Position numbers and translations under genes: made by a program
Assembly (NCBI GenBank): GCA_029979485.1
Contig: JAPOHK010000016.1
Span: 1 to 11,645 of the forward strand
Length of the DNA: 11,645 bases
Origin: Candidatus Planktophila limnetica
GTDB lineage: Bacteria > Actinomycetota > Actinomycetes > Nanopelagicales > Nanopelagicaceae
Direction: 5' to 3'
Shown here: piece after piece, positions 1 through 7,211 of the stretch
How positions within the stretch are numbered: the first letter of the stretch is position 1
Layout of the letters: each line of letters opens with the position of its first letter
Notes under the pieces: model-generated
Told to the model about the DNA's origin: nothing
Databases searched by the model: none
What the model saw: only the letters and a program-made list of their open reading frames with translations

Positions 1-1
1 A

Positions 2-385
2 CCTGCTGGTAAAGAGTCTTACTATGTCTTGTTCCCAACACCGAACTTAGATGCCGATATTGATTGGAAGAAACAAGCAGTCCCATATCGAGATCACATG
101 ATTAAAACTTTAGAAGATCGCGGATACACGGGATTCTCTGATGGCATTGAAACTGAAGTCATGACCACTCCACTTGATTGGCAAGCTCAAGTAATGGAGC
201 GTGGTGCACCATTTGCTAGTGCTCACACATTCTTCCAAACCGGCCCATTTAGACCGCGCAACATGGCAAGCGGATTTGAAAACATTGTCTTTACTGGATC
301 AGGTACACAACCAGGTGTTGGCGTTCCGATGGTTTTGATTTCAGGCCGCTTAGCCGCAGAGAGAATCGTCGGACCAGTTAAGTAA
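2..385 (+). CDS. crtI: Phytoene desaturase CrtI, C-terminal fragment (5' end outside window)
   Basis: This is the last 127 codons of an FAD-dependent carotenoid desaturase. CrtI enzymes introduce double bases' worth of unsaturation into phytoene, giving neurosporene or lycopene. The reading frame is open from base 2 and ends at TAA 383-385, so the gene is cut by the window edge and not truncated by mutation. The C-terminal FAD/substrate region is recognisable: the FFQTGPFRPRN segment matches the CrtI 'HxxxQTGPFRPxN' block, and GTQPGVGVPMVLISGRLAAE is the conserved dinucleotide-binding C-terminal signature. A CrtI-like ketolase or diapophytoene desaturase is possible in principle, but the crtB partner directly behind favours phytoene desaturase. 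The crtB ATG follows the stop with no intervening base, so the two are almost certainly co-transcribed and translationally coupled. Confidence 0.88.
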   Translation, partial: PAGKESYYVLFPTPNLDADIDWKKQAVPYRDHMIKTLEDRGYTGFSDGIETEVMTTPLDWQAQVMERGAPFASAHTFFQTGPFRPRNMASGFENIVFTGSGTQPGVGVPMVLISGRLAAERIVGPVK

Positions 386-1285
386 ATGAATGAGTTAGAT
401 GCTGCTGGAATAAAAGATCCAGTCCTACGGGCTTCCTATGAAGAGTGCAAGCGTCTTAATTCTTTGCATGGAAAAACATATTATCTTGCAACGCTTTTAT
501 TACCAGCACATAAGCGTCCGTTTGTTCATGCGCTCTATGGTTTTGCGCGATATGCAGATGAAATCGTTGATGATCTCTCTTCCACACTCAGCGATAAGGA
601 AAAAGCGGAGCACCTTAAAAGTTGGGGCGATTCAGTTTTAGCTTCTATTTCAACTGGAATTAGCACGGATCATGTTGGTGCAGCACTCATAGATACAGTC
701 CGTAGATTTAATATTCCTCAGCAACATTTCGTCGATTTCTTGCACTCGATGACGATGGATTTAACCGTTGGTACGTACAAAACTTATGAAGATTTAATGG
801 AGTACGTATACGGATCTGCGGCAGTTATCGGTTTACAAATGGTTCCAATTTTAGGGCCACTCTCTGATGAAGCGTATGAACCAGCCAAAAAGCTCGGTAT
901 TGCATTTCAATTAGCTAATTTCATTCGAGACGTCGGAGAAGATTTAGATCGTGGCCGTATTTATCTCCCACTAGAGGAACTCGCGCAATTTGGCGTGACA
1001 CAAGAAATGCTACGCGCCAAGAAACTGACTCCAGAGATAACTGCAGCACTAAAGTTTCAAATTGAGCGAGTCCGCCAACTCCAACGTGAAGCAGAACCTG
1101 GAATTGCATTACTAGAAGCTTCCAGTCGTCCATGCATCACGGCTGCCAGCACTTTGTACTGTGGAATCGTTGATGAAGTAGAAAAGATTGGATACGACGT
1201 CTTTAACAAGCGCGCTAAAACCTCAACAGCCCGCAGATTAAAGGTTGCACTGCCGGCGTTTATCCGCGCTATTGCTGCCAGATAA
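386..1285 (+). CDS. crtB: Phytoene synthase CrtB
   Basis: CrtB condenses two geranylgeranyl diphosphates head-to-head into phytoene, the first committed step of C40 carotenoid synthesis. The 299-aa length is normal for bacterial CrtB. Both Mg-diphosphate-binding Asp motifs of the squalene/phytoene synthase family are visible: DEIVD at residues 58-62 and the RDVGED block at about 181-186, followed by DRGRIYLP, a hallmark of phytoene synthase. The GKTYYLATLLLP segment near residues 29-40 is the usual N-terminal substrate-pocket motif. The ATG abuts the crtI stop codon (TAAATG) and has only weak Shine-Dalgarno matches upstream, so initiation probably depends on coupling to crtI. A squalene synthase (HpnC/HpnD) is less likely given the crtI neighbour. 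In planktonic actinobacteria the product could feed retinal for a rhodopsin, but that is inference. Confidence 0.93.
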   Translation: MNELDAAGIKDPVLRASYEECKRLNSLHGKTYYLATLLLPAHKRPFVHALYGFARYADEIVDDLSSTLSDKEKAEHLKSWGDSVLASISTGISTDHVGAALIDTVRRFNIPQQHFVDFLHSMTMDLTVGTYKTYEDLMEYVYGSAAVIGLQMVPILGPLSDEAYEPAKKLGIAFQLANFIRDVGEDLDRGRIYLPLEELAQFGVTQEMLRAKKLTPEITAALKFQIERVRQLQREAEPGIALLEASSRPCITAASTLYCGIVDEVEKIGYDVFNKRAKTSTARRLKVALPAFIRAIAAR

Positions 1286-1297
1286 ATACTTTTCTCC

Positions 1298-1303
1298 TAT
1301 AGT
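1298..1303 (+). promoter_or_regulatory. Candidate -10 element (TATAGT) for the riboswitch-pnuT unit
   Basis: TATAGT lies just after the crtB stop and about 6-7 nt before the first conserved base of the TPP aptamer, so transcription would begin almost exactly at the riboswitch. No good -35 was found at normal spacing; TTGCTG (1272-1277) sits 20 nt upstream, which is too far for a standard sigma-70-type promoter. Read-through from crtB remains possible. Confidence 0.4.
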
Positions 1304-1306
1304 TAG

Positions 1307-1390
1307 CAACGCGGGAGCCACTGTGGCTGAGAGGGTCTGAAATTCAGATCGACCGCTTGACCCGTCCGGTAATGCGGACGCGGAAGGGAT
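1307..1390 (+). ncRNA. TPP riboswitch (THI element) upstream of pnuT
   Basis: This RNA element binds thiamine pyrophosphate and lowers expression of the downstream gene when TPP is abundant. Conserved THI-box blocks appear in order: GCGGGAGCC (1311-1319), CTGAGAG (1327-1333, the pyrimidine-binding turn), GACCGCTTGA (1351-1360), GGTAATGCGG (1369-1378, P5 loop) and GGAAGGGA (1382-1389). Helices can be traced: P2 GCCA/TGGC around loop CTG, P3 TCTGA/TCAGA (1336-1340/1344-1348) and P5 CGTCCG/CGGACG (1363-1368/1375-1380). The terminal GGAAGGGA lies 8 nt before the ATG at 1398 and is also the Shine-Dalgarno sequence, so ligand binding probably hides the ribosome site; no terminator hairpin is seen between aptamer and gene. 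Two oddities: the outer P1 stem is very weak, and the usual CUGAU segment before P5 reads CCCGU. Confidence 0.9.
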
Positions 1391-1397
1391 TAAATCT

Positions 1398-1979
1398 ATG
1401 TCTACGATTTTATTTACTGCATGGGGCTATGAAGTTTCTGTTCTTGAATTTTTCGCAGCACTTACATCATTTATCGGTGTCGGCCTAGGCGTAAGCGCAA
1501 AGCGAATTACTTGGCCTTGGTGGGCTCTGAGTAGCGCGCTCTATGCCGTCTTTTTTTACCAAGCTGATTTATTCGCCAGTGCTGCGCTGCAAATTGTTTT
1601 CATTGCTGCAGCCATTTGGGGTTGGTTTGGATGGGGGCCAAAAGGCGCGGTTCCATCAGCGCTTTCAACTAAACATCGCACATATTGGGCAGCTGGTTTA
1701 TTAATTTCATTCTTAGCACTTACTCCCCTGCTTCAAAGTGCAGGAGCTGCCGCAACGTGGTCAGATGCCATAATTTTTCTAGGAAGTTTTTTCGCGCAAG
1801 CGATCATGGTTTACGAAAAATACGAAGCGTGGCAACTCTGGTTTGCAATTGACTTACTTGCCACAGTTCAATATGCAGTATTGGGGTATTGGTTTACTTC
1901 AGTTTTGTACGCGGCTTTCACTGTAATCGCTTTGGTTGGATGGAAGCGTTGGTATGAATCTCACCGAAGCGCTCACTGA
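1398..1979 (+). CDS. pnuT: PnuC/PnuT-family vitamin transporter, probable thiamine importer
   Basis: This 193-aa integral membrane protein belongs to the PnuC family, whose members import vitamins by facilitated diffusion. About seven membrane segments can be traced (near residues 15-34, 41-57, 59-78, 97-115, 122-139, 145-163 and 165-183), the normal PnuC number. Family marks include the Trp-rich loop WPWWALSSALY, the AALQIVF...IWGWFGW helix (63-79), and the C-terminal EAWQLWFAIDLL followed by TSVLYAAF...GW. PnuC homologues carry nicotinamide riboside (PnuC), riboflavin (PnuX) or thiamine (PnuT). The TPP riboswitch directly upstream makes thiamine the best substrate call; sequence alone would not decide it. 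Family members need an intracellular kinase to trap the substrate, and a P-loop kinase gene overlaps this gene's last 26 nt. The ATG is set by GGAAGGGA 8 nt upstream. Confidence 0.82.
   Translation: MSTILFTAWGYEVSVLEFFAALTSFIGVGLGVSAKRITWPWWALSSALYAVFFYQADLFASAALQIVFIAAAIWGWFGWGPKGAVPSALSTKHRTYWAAGLLISFLALTPLLQSAGAAATWSDAIIFLGSFFAQAIMVYEKYEAWQLWFAIDLLATVQYAVLGYWFTSVLYAAFTVIALVGWKRWYESHRSAH
1942..1946 (+). promoter_or_regulatory. Shine-Dalgarno (GGAAG) fixing the kinase start inside pnuT
   Basis: GGAAG lies 7 nt before the ATG at 1954 and inside the end of the pnuT coding sequence. It favours ATG 1954 over the in-frame TTG at 1936, which has no comparable site. Confidence 0.55.
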
Positions 1980-2493
1980 TTTACTTGCCTCCCCCGACCC
2001 ACATCTCATTGCAATTGATGGTCCAGCAGGAAGCGGAAAAAGCACATTAGCCAAAGATCTCTTTCTATATTTCAGCACTACTCGCGAAGTTAATCTTTTG
2101 GGATTAGATGATATTTATGATGGTTGGGAGAACGCTCTTAGTCAGAAATTGACTACAGACCTAGAAATAATTGCACGAGCACATATCGATAAAACTTCAA
2201 TTTCTGTACCGATTTATGACTGGATGTCTTCTTCTTATGGCGATGCCCGAGAAATTGAGCCAAGAGAAATACTCATAATCGAAGGCGTTGGCAGTGCGCA
2301 AGAAATCATCCGTTCTAATAATGCAATAACTATCTGGATGGATATTGATCCGGAGCGTGGTGTAGAGCGTGTACTAGAGCGAGATGGCCATCACATTGCC
2401 GAACAGATGAAGGCTTGGCAGATTTTGCAAAGTCAACATTTTGCAGAATCGGGTGCGAGAGAAAACGCTGATTTCATAATCACTGCGCAATAA
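1954..2493 (+). CDS. Small P-loop (uridine kinase-like) kinase of unknown substrate, in the thiamine unit
   Basis: This 179-aa cytoplasmic protein has the layout of a uridine kinase/nucleoside kinase-like P-loop phosphotransferase. Visible parts are a Walker A GPAGSGKST (23-31), a DDIYDGW acidic motif (52-58) where such kinases bind substrate, YDW (88-90), a hydrophobic strand ending EGVG (110-113) as a Walker B-like element, an Arg-rich lid with RVLERDGHH (139-147), and a C-terminal ENADFII strand. Actinobacterial proteins of this type are usually annotated only as AAA-family ATPase, (d)CMP kinase or uridine kinase-like; the true substrate is unknown. The start lies 26 nt inside pnuT in another frame, so the two are translationally coupled and share the TPP riboswitch. 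I infer that it may phosphorylate the imported vitamin or a precursor, as NadR kinase does for PnuC substrates. A plain nucleoside kinase remains possible. Confidence 0.75.
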   Translation: MNLTEALTDLLASPDPHLIAIDGPAGSGKSTLAKDLFLYFSTTREVNLLGLDDIYDGWENALSQKLTTDLEIIARAHIDKTSISVPIYDWMSSSYGDAREIEPREILIIEGVGSAQEIIRSNNAITIWMDIDPERGVERVLERDGHHIAEQMKAWQILQSQHFAESGARENADFIITAQ

Positions 2494-2532
2494 ATTGGGC
2501 GCGCCATACGCATCTAACTAAGGGCTTTTACC

Positions 2533-2538
2533 TAAGAT
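2533..2538 (+). promoter_or_regulatory. Candidate -10 (TAAGAT) placing transcription start at the PASTA kinase GTG
   Basis: TAAGAT fits TANNNT and is separated from the GTG at 2545 by exactly 6 nt, so the predicted +1 is the start codon. The 51-nt gap after the kinase gene has no Shine-Dalgarno at usable distance (AAGGG at 2520-2524 is 20 nt away). No convincing -35 was seen. Confidence 0.4.
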
Positions 2539-2544
2539 TTCCAC

Positions 2545-4437
2545 GTGTCTGATCTATCTGGTGAACTCATTGATGGGCGCTACCAACTCATCTCCCAAAT
2601 AGCTCAAGGCGGAATGGCGAGCATTTATTCAGCCATCGACACTCGCCTGGATCGCAAAGTTGCAGTAAAAATCATGCATCCCCACCTTGCACAAGATGAA
2701 GCATTTGTTAATCGCTTTATTCGCGAAGCAAAAGCTGCAGCAGCACTCACACATCCCAATGCAGTCTCTGTTCAAGATCAAGGATGGAACACAAATGGAG
2801 TACCTGCGGTCTTCATCGTTATGGAAATGGTTGAGGGTCACACACTTCGCGAGTATTTAGAAGAATCTGGAAAATTTAGTGTCGCGCAAGCTTTGCAGTA
2901 TTTAACCGCAATTCTTGGAGCTCTTGCTGCCGCACATAAACTAGAAATTATTCACAGAGATATAAAGCCTGAAAATATATTGATCTCCAATGACGGTCGC
3001 ATCAAAATAGCTGATTTTGGATTGGCCCATGGCGCATTAATTGGCAGCACTCTTACTGCTGAATCAAGTGTTGTGCTCGGGAGCGTTTCATACCTTTCGC
3101 CTGAACAAGTCCAGCGCGGAATCTCAGATTCACGCAGTGATGTGTACTCGACCGGAATTCTCGCCTATGAATTACTTGTGGGAGAAAAGCCGTTTTCAGG
3201 AGATAGCCCGATTCAAATTGCTTATATGCACGTAAATAATCGCGTTCCAAAAATCAGCCAAAGTAGATCTGATATTCCAAAAGAGCTCGATGAACTTATT
3301 TATTCTGCAACTAGTGCTAATCCTGATGAGCGTCCACGCGATGCCGGTGTATTCCTATCTGCAATTCAAGATATTGCGCGTTCTATTGATCCCAAGAGAA
3401 ATCAACTCAGCCTTGAATTAGATATTCCATTGCAGAAAATTGCAGAAAAACCATCACGGTCTAAGAAAAAATCAAAACCTGAACCTGTTAAAGAGATTAC
3501 GCAGGAAAAACCAATTCGTGAAATGACCGCGGGCACCAAACGCAAAATCAGTAAACGTGTGCGACGCAATCGAATCATCGCTGCGATGCTTGCAGTCGCA
3601 CTTGGTATTGGCGGTTGGTATGTACTAGTTGGCCCTGGATCTCGGATAGTAGTTCCATCAGTAGTCGGCGCAAGCGTCGAAGAGGCTAATGCCGCACTGA
3701 CTCCCCTGGGTTTACGCTCTGAGGTAGTTGAAAAACGCTTTGATGAAGATATTGCTGCTGGAAAAATCTTGGAATCTGATCCAAGCGGTGGTGACAAAAT
3801 CGACGCCGGTGGCATTGTTAAATTAATTGTTTCTAAGGGACAAGAGCGTTATGTGATTCCAGTTCTTACAGGACTTACTCCTGAGGCTGCAATCAAATCG
3901 CTGACAACCCAGCCACTTAAATCCGCTGGAATAGTCGAAGAGTTCAACTCCACAATACCAAAGGGATTGGTGATTTCCACGAATCCATCCAATGGACAAA
4001 AAGTTAAGCGAGATACGCCGGTAACAATTCTTGTCAGCAAAGGTGTTGAAGAGATTGCATTGACAACATATGTTGGTGAAAGTGCGGATCAGGCACAAAA
4101 TGAGTTAACTGACGCTGGCTTTAACGTTGAAAGTTCATTTGCATATAGCGAAACAATCGCAGCAGGTGCGGTTATTTCTCAAGCACCTTCTGGAATTGTC
4201 AGTGCTCCAAAGGGCTCAACAATTACATTAGTAGTTTCAAAGGGATCCAAGTTTGTCTTTATTCCAAATGTTTATTCCATCGAAACTAATAAAGCTATTG
4301 CCACATTGAAAGATTTGGGACTTAAGGTCAAGGTAAGAAGTATTGGTAAAAAGGCCATTAAGTACGTGACAAATGTATCTCCGAAGGTAGGCGCGAAGGT
4401 GCTACGTGGCACCGTAGTTACCATCACAGTAGGCTAG
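2545..4437 (+). CDS. Membrane Ser/Thr protein kinase with four PASTA domains
   Basis: This is a 630-aa PknB/Stk-type receptor kinase that phosphorylates cytoplasmic proteins in response to cell-wall signals. The kinase domain spans about residues 12-275: Gly-rich loop QGGMAS (21-26), VAVK with ATP-anchoring Lys42, catalytic HRD (137-139, Asp139) with KPEN, DFG (157-159), activation segment with Thr171 and Ser174/175, and SPEQ (185-188). A Lys/Arg-rich juxtamembrane stretch (about 303-342) leads into one membrane helix (about 344-362). Four PASTA repeats follow outside the cell (about 366-431, 432-500, 501-567 and 568-630), which bind muropeptides or peptidoglycan in relatives. The usual GT before the YLSPE segment reads GS. 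Start GTG 2545 has no Shine-Dalgarno and looks leaderless. nfo begins 4 nt after the stop. Proximity to aroG recalls mycobacterial pknL, though PASTA repeats are a PknB-like trait. Confidence 0.93.
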   Translation: MSDLSGELIDGRYQLISQIAQGGMASIYSAIDTRLDRKVAVKIMHPHLAQDEAFVNRFIREAKAAAALTHPNAVSVQDQGWNTNGVPAVFIVMEMVEGHTLREYLEESGKFSVAQALQYLTAILGALAAAHKLEIIHRDIKPENILISNDGRIKIADFGLAHGALIGSTLTAESSVVLGSVSYLSPEQVQRGISDSRSDVYSTGILAYELLVGEKPFSGDSPIQIAYMHVNNRVPKISQSRSDIPKELDELIYSATSANPDERPRDAGVFLSAIQDIARSIDPKRNQLSLELDIPLQKIAEKPSRSKKKSKPEPVKEITQEKPIREMTAGTKRKISKRVRRNRIIAAMLAVALGIGGWYVLVGPGSRIVVPSVVGASVEEANAALTPLGLRSEVVEKRFDEDIAAGKILESDPSGGDKIDAGGIVKLIVSKGQERYVIPVLTGLTPEAAIKSLTTQPLKSAGIVEEFNSTIPKGLVISTNPSNGQKVKRDTPVTILVSKGVEEIALTTYVGESADQAQNELTDAGFNVESSFAYSETIAAGAVISQAPSGIVSAPKGSTITLVVSKGSKFVFIPNVYSIETNKAIATLKDLGLKVKVRSIGKKAIKYVTNVSPKVGAKVLRGTVVTITVG

Positions 4438-4441
4438 GTCG

Positions 4442-5305
4442 ATGCCAGCTACAGCGAAGAAACCACGTATCGGAGCCCACACACCAACAACAGGTGGAAT
4501 GGCAAAACGTTCTATCGAATATGCCCAAACAATTGGTGCCGAAGCAATTCAAGTTTTTGCCTCAAACCCGCGTCAATGGTCAATGCCAGATGCCAATGTG
4601 GCTGCAGATAATGAATTTAAAGACAAAGCTGCTGAATTAGATCTAGAAGTTTATGTGCACGCACCGTTTCTAATCAATTTAGGTTCACCAACTGAAGACA
4701 CATATAAAAATTCTTTGGCTGCAACGCAGTATGCACTCAAGCGAGCAACAGATATTGGAGCCTTAGGCTCAGTTATTCACACAGGATCAGCTGTTAAAGA
4801 AGATAATGTGAAGCAAGCCTGGAAGCAGATTCATGAAGGCATGATGCCGATTCTCAATAAACTCAATGATGATTCGCCGTACTTGCTCCTTGAACCTACT
4901 GCAGGACAAGGTCAGTCTCTCGTTAAAAAACTTGACGACTTAGAAAATTACTTAAAAGCTTTGGAATACCACCCACGCGTTGGAATCTGTCTAGACACGT
5001 GCCACGTCTTTGCTGCCGGCCATGACATCTCGGTAACAGGTGGAATGACTGCAACTATCGACCTACTTATTGAAATCGCCGGTATCGAACGTTTCCAATT
5101 AGTGCACGCAAATGATTCGATGGATGTATGCGGTGCGCTAAAAGATCGCCATCAAAATCTTGGAGATGGTCATATCGGTATTGACCCCTTCAAAGAATTA
5201 TTGGCACATCCTGCAGTAGCTAATGCTCCATTGATTCTCGAAACACCTGGATTGGAAGAAAAGCACGGTCCAGAAGTAACGCTGCTTAAGAAATTGCGCG
5301 GATGA
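4442..5305 (+). CDS. nfo: Deoxyribonuclease IV (AP endonuclease Nfo)
   Basis: Nfo cuts the DNA backbone 5' of abasic sites and clears blocked 3' ends in base excision repair, using three zinc ions. The 287-aa length matches E. coli Nfo (285 aa). All nine metal ligands are present at E. coli-like spacing: His73, His113, Glu151, Asp185, His188, His222, Asp235, His237 and Glu267, in the motifs VHAPF, IHTGS, LEPTAGQG, CLDTCH, VHANDS, DRH and LETPG. The N-terminal GAHTPTTGG and QVFASNPRQW blocks are also typical. The first two ligands are shifted by +4 and the rest by +6 relative to E. coli, as expected for one small insertion. The ATG lies 4 nt after the PASTA kinase stop and the stop overlaps the next gene by 4 nt, so it sits in a tight co-transcribed unit. 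Confidence 0.96.
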   Translation: MPATAKKPRIGAHTPTTGGMAKRSIEYAQTIGAEAIQVFASNPRQWSMPDANVAADNEFKDKAAELDLEVYVHAPFLINLGSPTEDTYKNSLAATQYALKRATDIGALGSVIHTGSAVKEDNVKQAWKQIHEGMMPILNKLNDDSPYLLLEPTAGQGQSLVKKLDDLENYLKALEYHPRVGICLDTCHVFAAGHDISVTGGMTATIDLLIEIAGIERFQLVHANDSMDVCGALKDRHQNLGDGHIGIDPFKELLAHPAVANAPLILETPGLEEKHGPEVTLLKKLRG

Positions 5306-6165
5306 CTACACAGCACGCAACACGAATCAGATTAGCCCCTTGGGCACTTCTGCTCGTTTCGGCATCGTGGGGTTGGGCTTTCGTAATTATGAAAGATTCG
5401 ATTGCAAGGCAGAGCGTTAATAACTTTCTCTTTAGTCGCTTTGCACTGGCAGTAATTGTCATGATGGCATTGCGCCCACAAGTATTTAAACACTTCAATA
5501 AAGATCTAGTAACTCGTTCTGCGTTTGCTGGAGCATTTCTCGGTACGGGATACATTTTGCAAACACTTGGTCTAGAACGAACTGGCGCCGCGATTACGGG
5601 TTTCATCACTGGTCTATACGTTGTCTTTACTCCGCTCATTGCAGCAGTAGTTCTCAAGGCGCGAATTACTCTGCTTACGTGGAGTTGCGTAGTTCTTGCA
5701 ACAATCGGTTTGGCTCTGCTCTCATTACACGGTTGGTCTATTGGATTCGGCGAATTACTTGTCCTAGGCAGTGCATTTTGTTTTGGGGCGCACATAATTT
5801 CACTTGGTAAATGGAGTGCTGGTCGTGATGCATATGCAATGACAGTTATCCAACTTGCAATGTGTGCACTTCTCAGCGGGCTCGCATCAGTTGCAGAGGG
5901 CGGGTATTCACCTCCACCTGATTGGGGTGTGTGGGCAACAGTAATTTTTACAGCCGTTGTTTGTACTGCGATTGCATTCATGGTTCAAACATGGTCACAG
6001 GCTCATATGAGCACCACAAAAGTTGCCGTAATTCTGACCATGGAGGTTGTCTTTGCAGCGATATTCGCCATTTTATTTGGCGGAGAAAGTCTCACGCTTC
6101 AAACGGCACTCGGTGGAATCCTCGTGGTCATTGCAATGTATGTAATTGTCATCAAGGAATCGTGA
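5302..6165 (+). CDS. EamA/DMT-family transporter
   Basis: This 287-aa protein is a ten-helix drug/metabolite transporter with two EamA repeats. Hydrophobic segments lie near residues 11-30, 41-57, 73-91, 98-118, 124-142, 150-168, 178-197, 208-231, 240-259 and 268-285. Family marks include the first-helix SWGWAF motif and the end-of-repeat pattern [19 protein letters not shown] (247-265), corresponding to the EPvfa...gE motif, followed by a GG..VVIAMY helix. The substrate cannot be told from sequence; relatives export amino acids, purines or toxic metabolites. The ATG overlaps the nfo stop (ATGA), so translation is coupled. The threonine aldolase start follows 11 nt after the stop. Amino-acid export would fit that neighbour, but this is speculation. 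Confidence 0.9.
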   Translation: MTTQHATRIRLAPWALLLVSASWGWAFVIMKDSIARQSVNNFLFSRFALAVIVMMALRPQVFKHFNKDLVTRSAFAGAFLGTGYILQTLGLERTGAAITGFITGLYVVFTPLIAAVVLKARITLLTWSCVVLATIGLALLSLHGWSIGFGELLVLGSAFCFGAHIISLGKWSAGRDAYAMTVIQLAMCALLSGLASVAEGGYSPPPDWGVWATVIFTAVVCTAIAFMVQTWSQAHMSTTKVAVILTMEVVFAAIFAILFGGESLTLQTALGGILVVIAMYVIVIKES

Positions 6166-6176
6166 GAAAATAACTC

Positions 6177-7211
6177 ATGGCAATCGACCTGCGATCAGAT
6201 ACTGTAACTAAACCTTCACAAGCGATGCGCGATGCAATTGCATCAGCCCCTGTTGGAGATGACGTGTATGGCGATGATCCAACAGTTAACTCACTCGAAG
6301 AACGAGTTGCGGCTCTCTTTGGTAAAGAAGCCGCTCTATTTTCACCGACTGGATCTCTTGCTAATCAACTAGCAATTCGTTCACTCGTTGGTCCAGGTGA
6401 AGAGTTATTAGCAGAGACAAATTCTCATATTGTTCGCGCAGAACTTGGCGCTGCAGCCGTTTTCTCTGGAATTACCACTCGCACATGGCCTGCAAAAAAT
6501 GGATTACTTAAAGCTGCCGATGCACTAGAAATTGCTCGTCCAAATTCTGGACCTTATCTAGTGTCGACAACTGCAATCGCAGTGGAGAACACACATAACT
6601 TTGGTGGCGGCACAGTCCAACCAATTTCTGAAATCGCAGCCCTTAAAAAAGGTGCAGATGAAATCGGCGTCGCTCTTCACTTAGATGGTGCGCGTATTTG
6701 GAATGCACACGTAGCAAGTGGGGTCACTTTTTCAGAGTACGGAAAATACTTCGACACCGTAAGCTTTTGCTTATCTAAGGGACTAGGCGCCCCAGTTGGC
6801 TCTTTGGTTCTTGGAAGCAAGGAGATGATTGCTCGCACACGTGTATGGCGTAAACGTTATGGCGGTGGAATGCGTCAAATAGGAATTCTTGCCGCCGCTG
6901 GTCATTTCGCTCTCGATCACAACGTCAATCGTCTGGCTGAAGATCACGCGCGAGCTAAGAAAATTGCGATAGCAATTGCTGCTATTGATTCTTCTCTTAT
7001 TGATCCAGCAACTGTTGAAACAAATATCGTTGGACTAGATCTGGCTAACTTCGCTTTTAGCGCAGCAGATTTTGCTGCAAAATGTAAAGAAAACGGCTTG
7101 TGGATCAGCGCTCTTGGTCCAAAGTACGCACGCCTTGTAACTCACTTAGATTTCGATGATGCGCAAACAGATGAAGCAATTGAAATCTTAAAGCGCTGCC
7201 TCAAAGCGTAA
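6177..7211 (+). CDS. ltaE: Low-specificity L-threonine aldolase
   Basis: This PLP enzyme cleaves L-threonine and L-allo-threonine into glycine and acetaldehyde, and can also act on phenylserine-type substrates. The 344-aa protein has the full fold-type I layout: N-terminal [11 protein letters not shown] (4-14), [10 protein letters not shown] (26-35), GSLANQLA (59-66), His84, which should stack on [13 protein letters not shown] (168-177) with Asp170 and Arg173 contacting the cofactor, and [14 protein letters not shown] (196-209) with Lys201 as the Schiff-base lysine. Stereospecificity cannot be read from the sequence. The ATG sits 11 nt after the EamA stop with only a weak GAGA-type Shine-Dalgarno, so it may be read from the upstream unit. 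Its last 24 nt overlap the 3' end of the convergent ogt gene. Confidence 0.94.
   Translation: MAIDLRSDTVTKPSQAMRDAIASAPVGDDVYGDDPTVNSLEERVAALFGKEAALFSPTGSLANQLAIRSLVGPGEELLAETNSHIVRAELGAAAVFSGITTRTWPAKNGLLKAADALEIARPNSGPYLVSTTAIAVENTHNFGGGTVQPISEIAALKKGADEIGVALHLDGARIWNAHVASGVTFSEYGKYFDTVSFCLSKGLGAPVGSLVLGSKEMIARTRVWRKRYGGGMRQIGILAAAGHFALDHNVNRLAEDHARAKKIAIAIAAIDSSLIDPATVETNIVGLDLANFAFSAADFAAKCKENGLWISALGPKYARLVTHLDFDDAQTDEAIEILKRCLKA

Noticed and set aside
1936..1953. TTG start six codons upstream for the P-loop kinase
   Set aside because: ATG 1954 has GGAAG 7 nt before it, while the TTG has no ribosome site and would only lengthen the overlap with pnuT.
3402..4098. Several minus-strand open frames opposite the PASTA region
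   Set aside because: They mirror the kinase gene's codons, overlap each other in different frames and show no recognisable protein features.
3640..4434. PASTA-encoding stretch as a DNA repeat array
   Set aside because: The four units are similar only at protein level and diverged in DNA; there is no sign of recent tandem duplication.
5286..5981. Long minus-strand open frame (231 codons) opposite the EamA gene
   Set aside because: It lies antisense to a clear ten-helix transporter, its product is rich in Arg, Ser, Thr and Pro without any motif, and such frames are a common by-product of codon bias on the coding strand.
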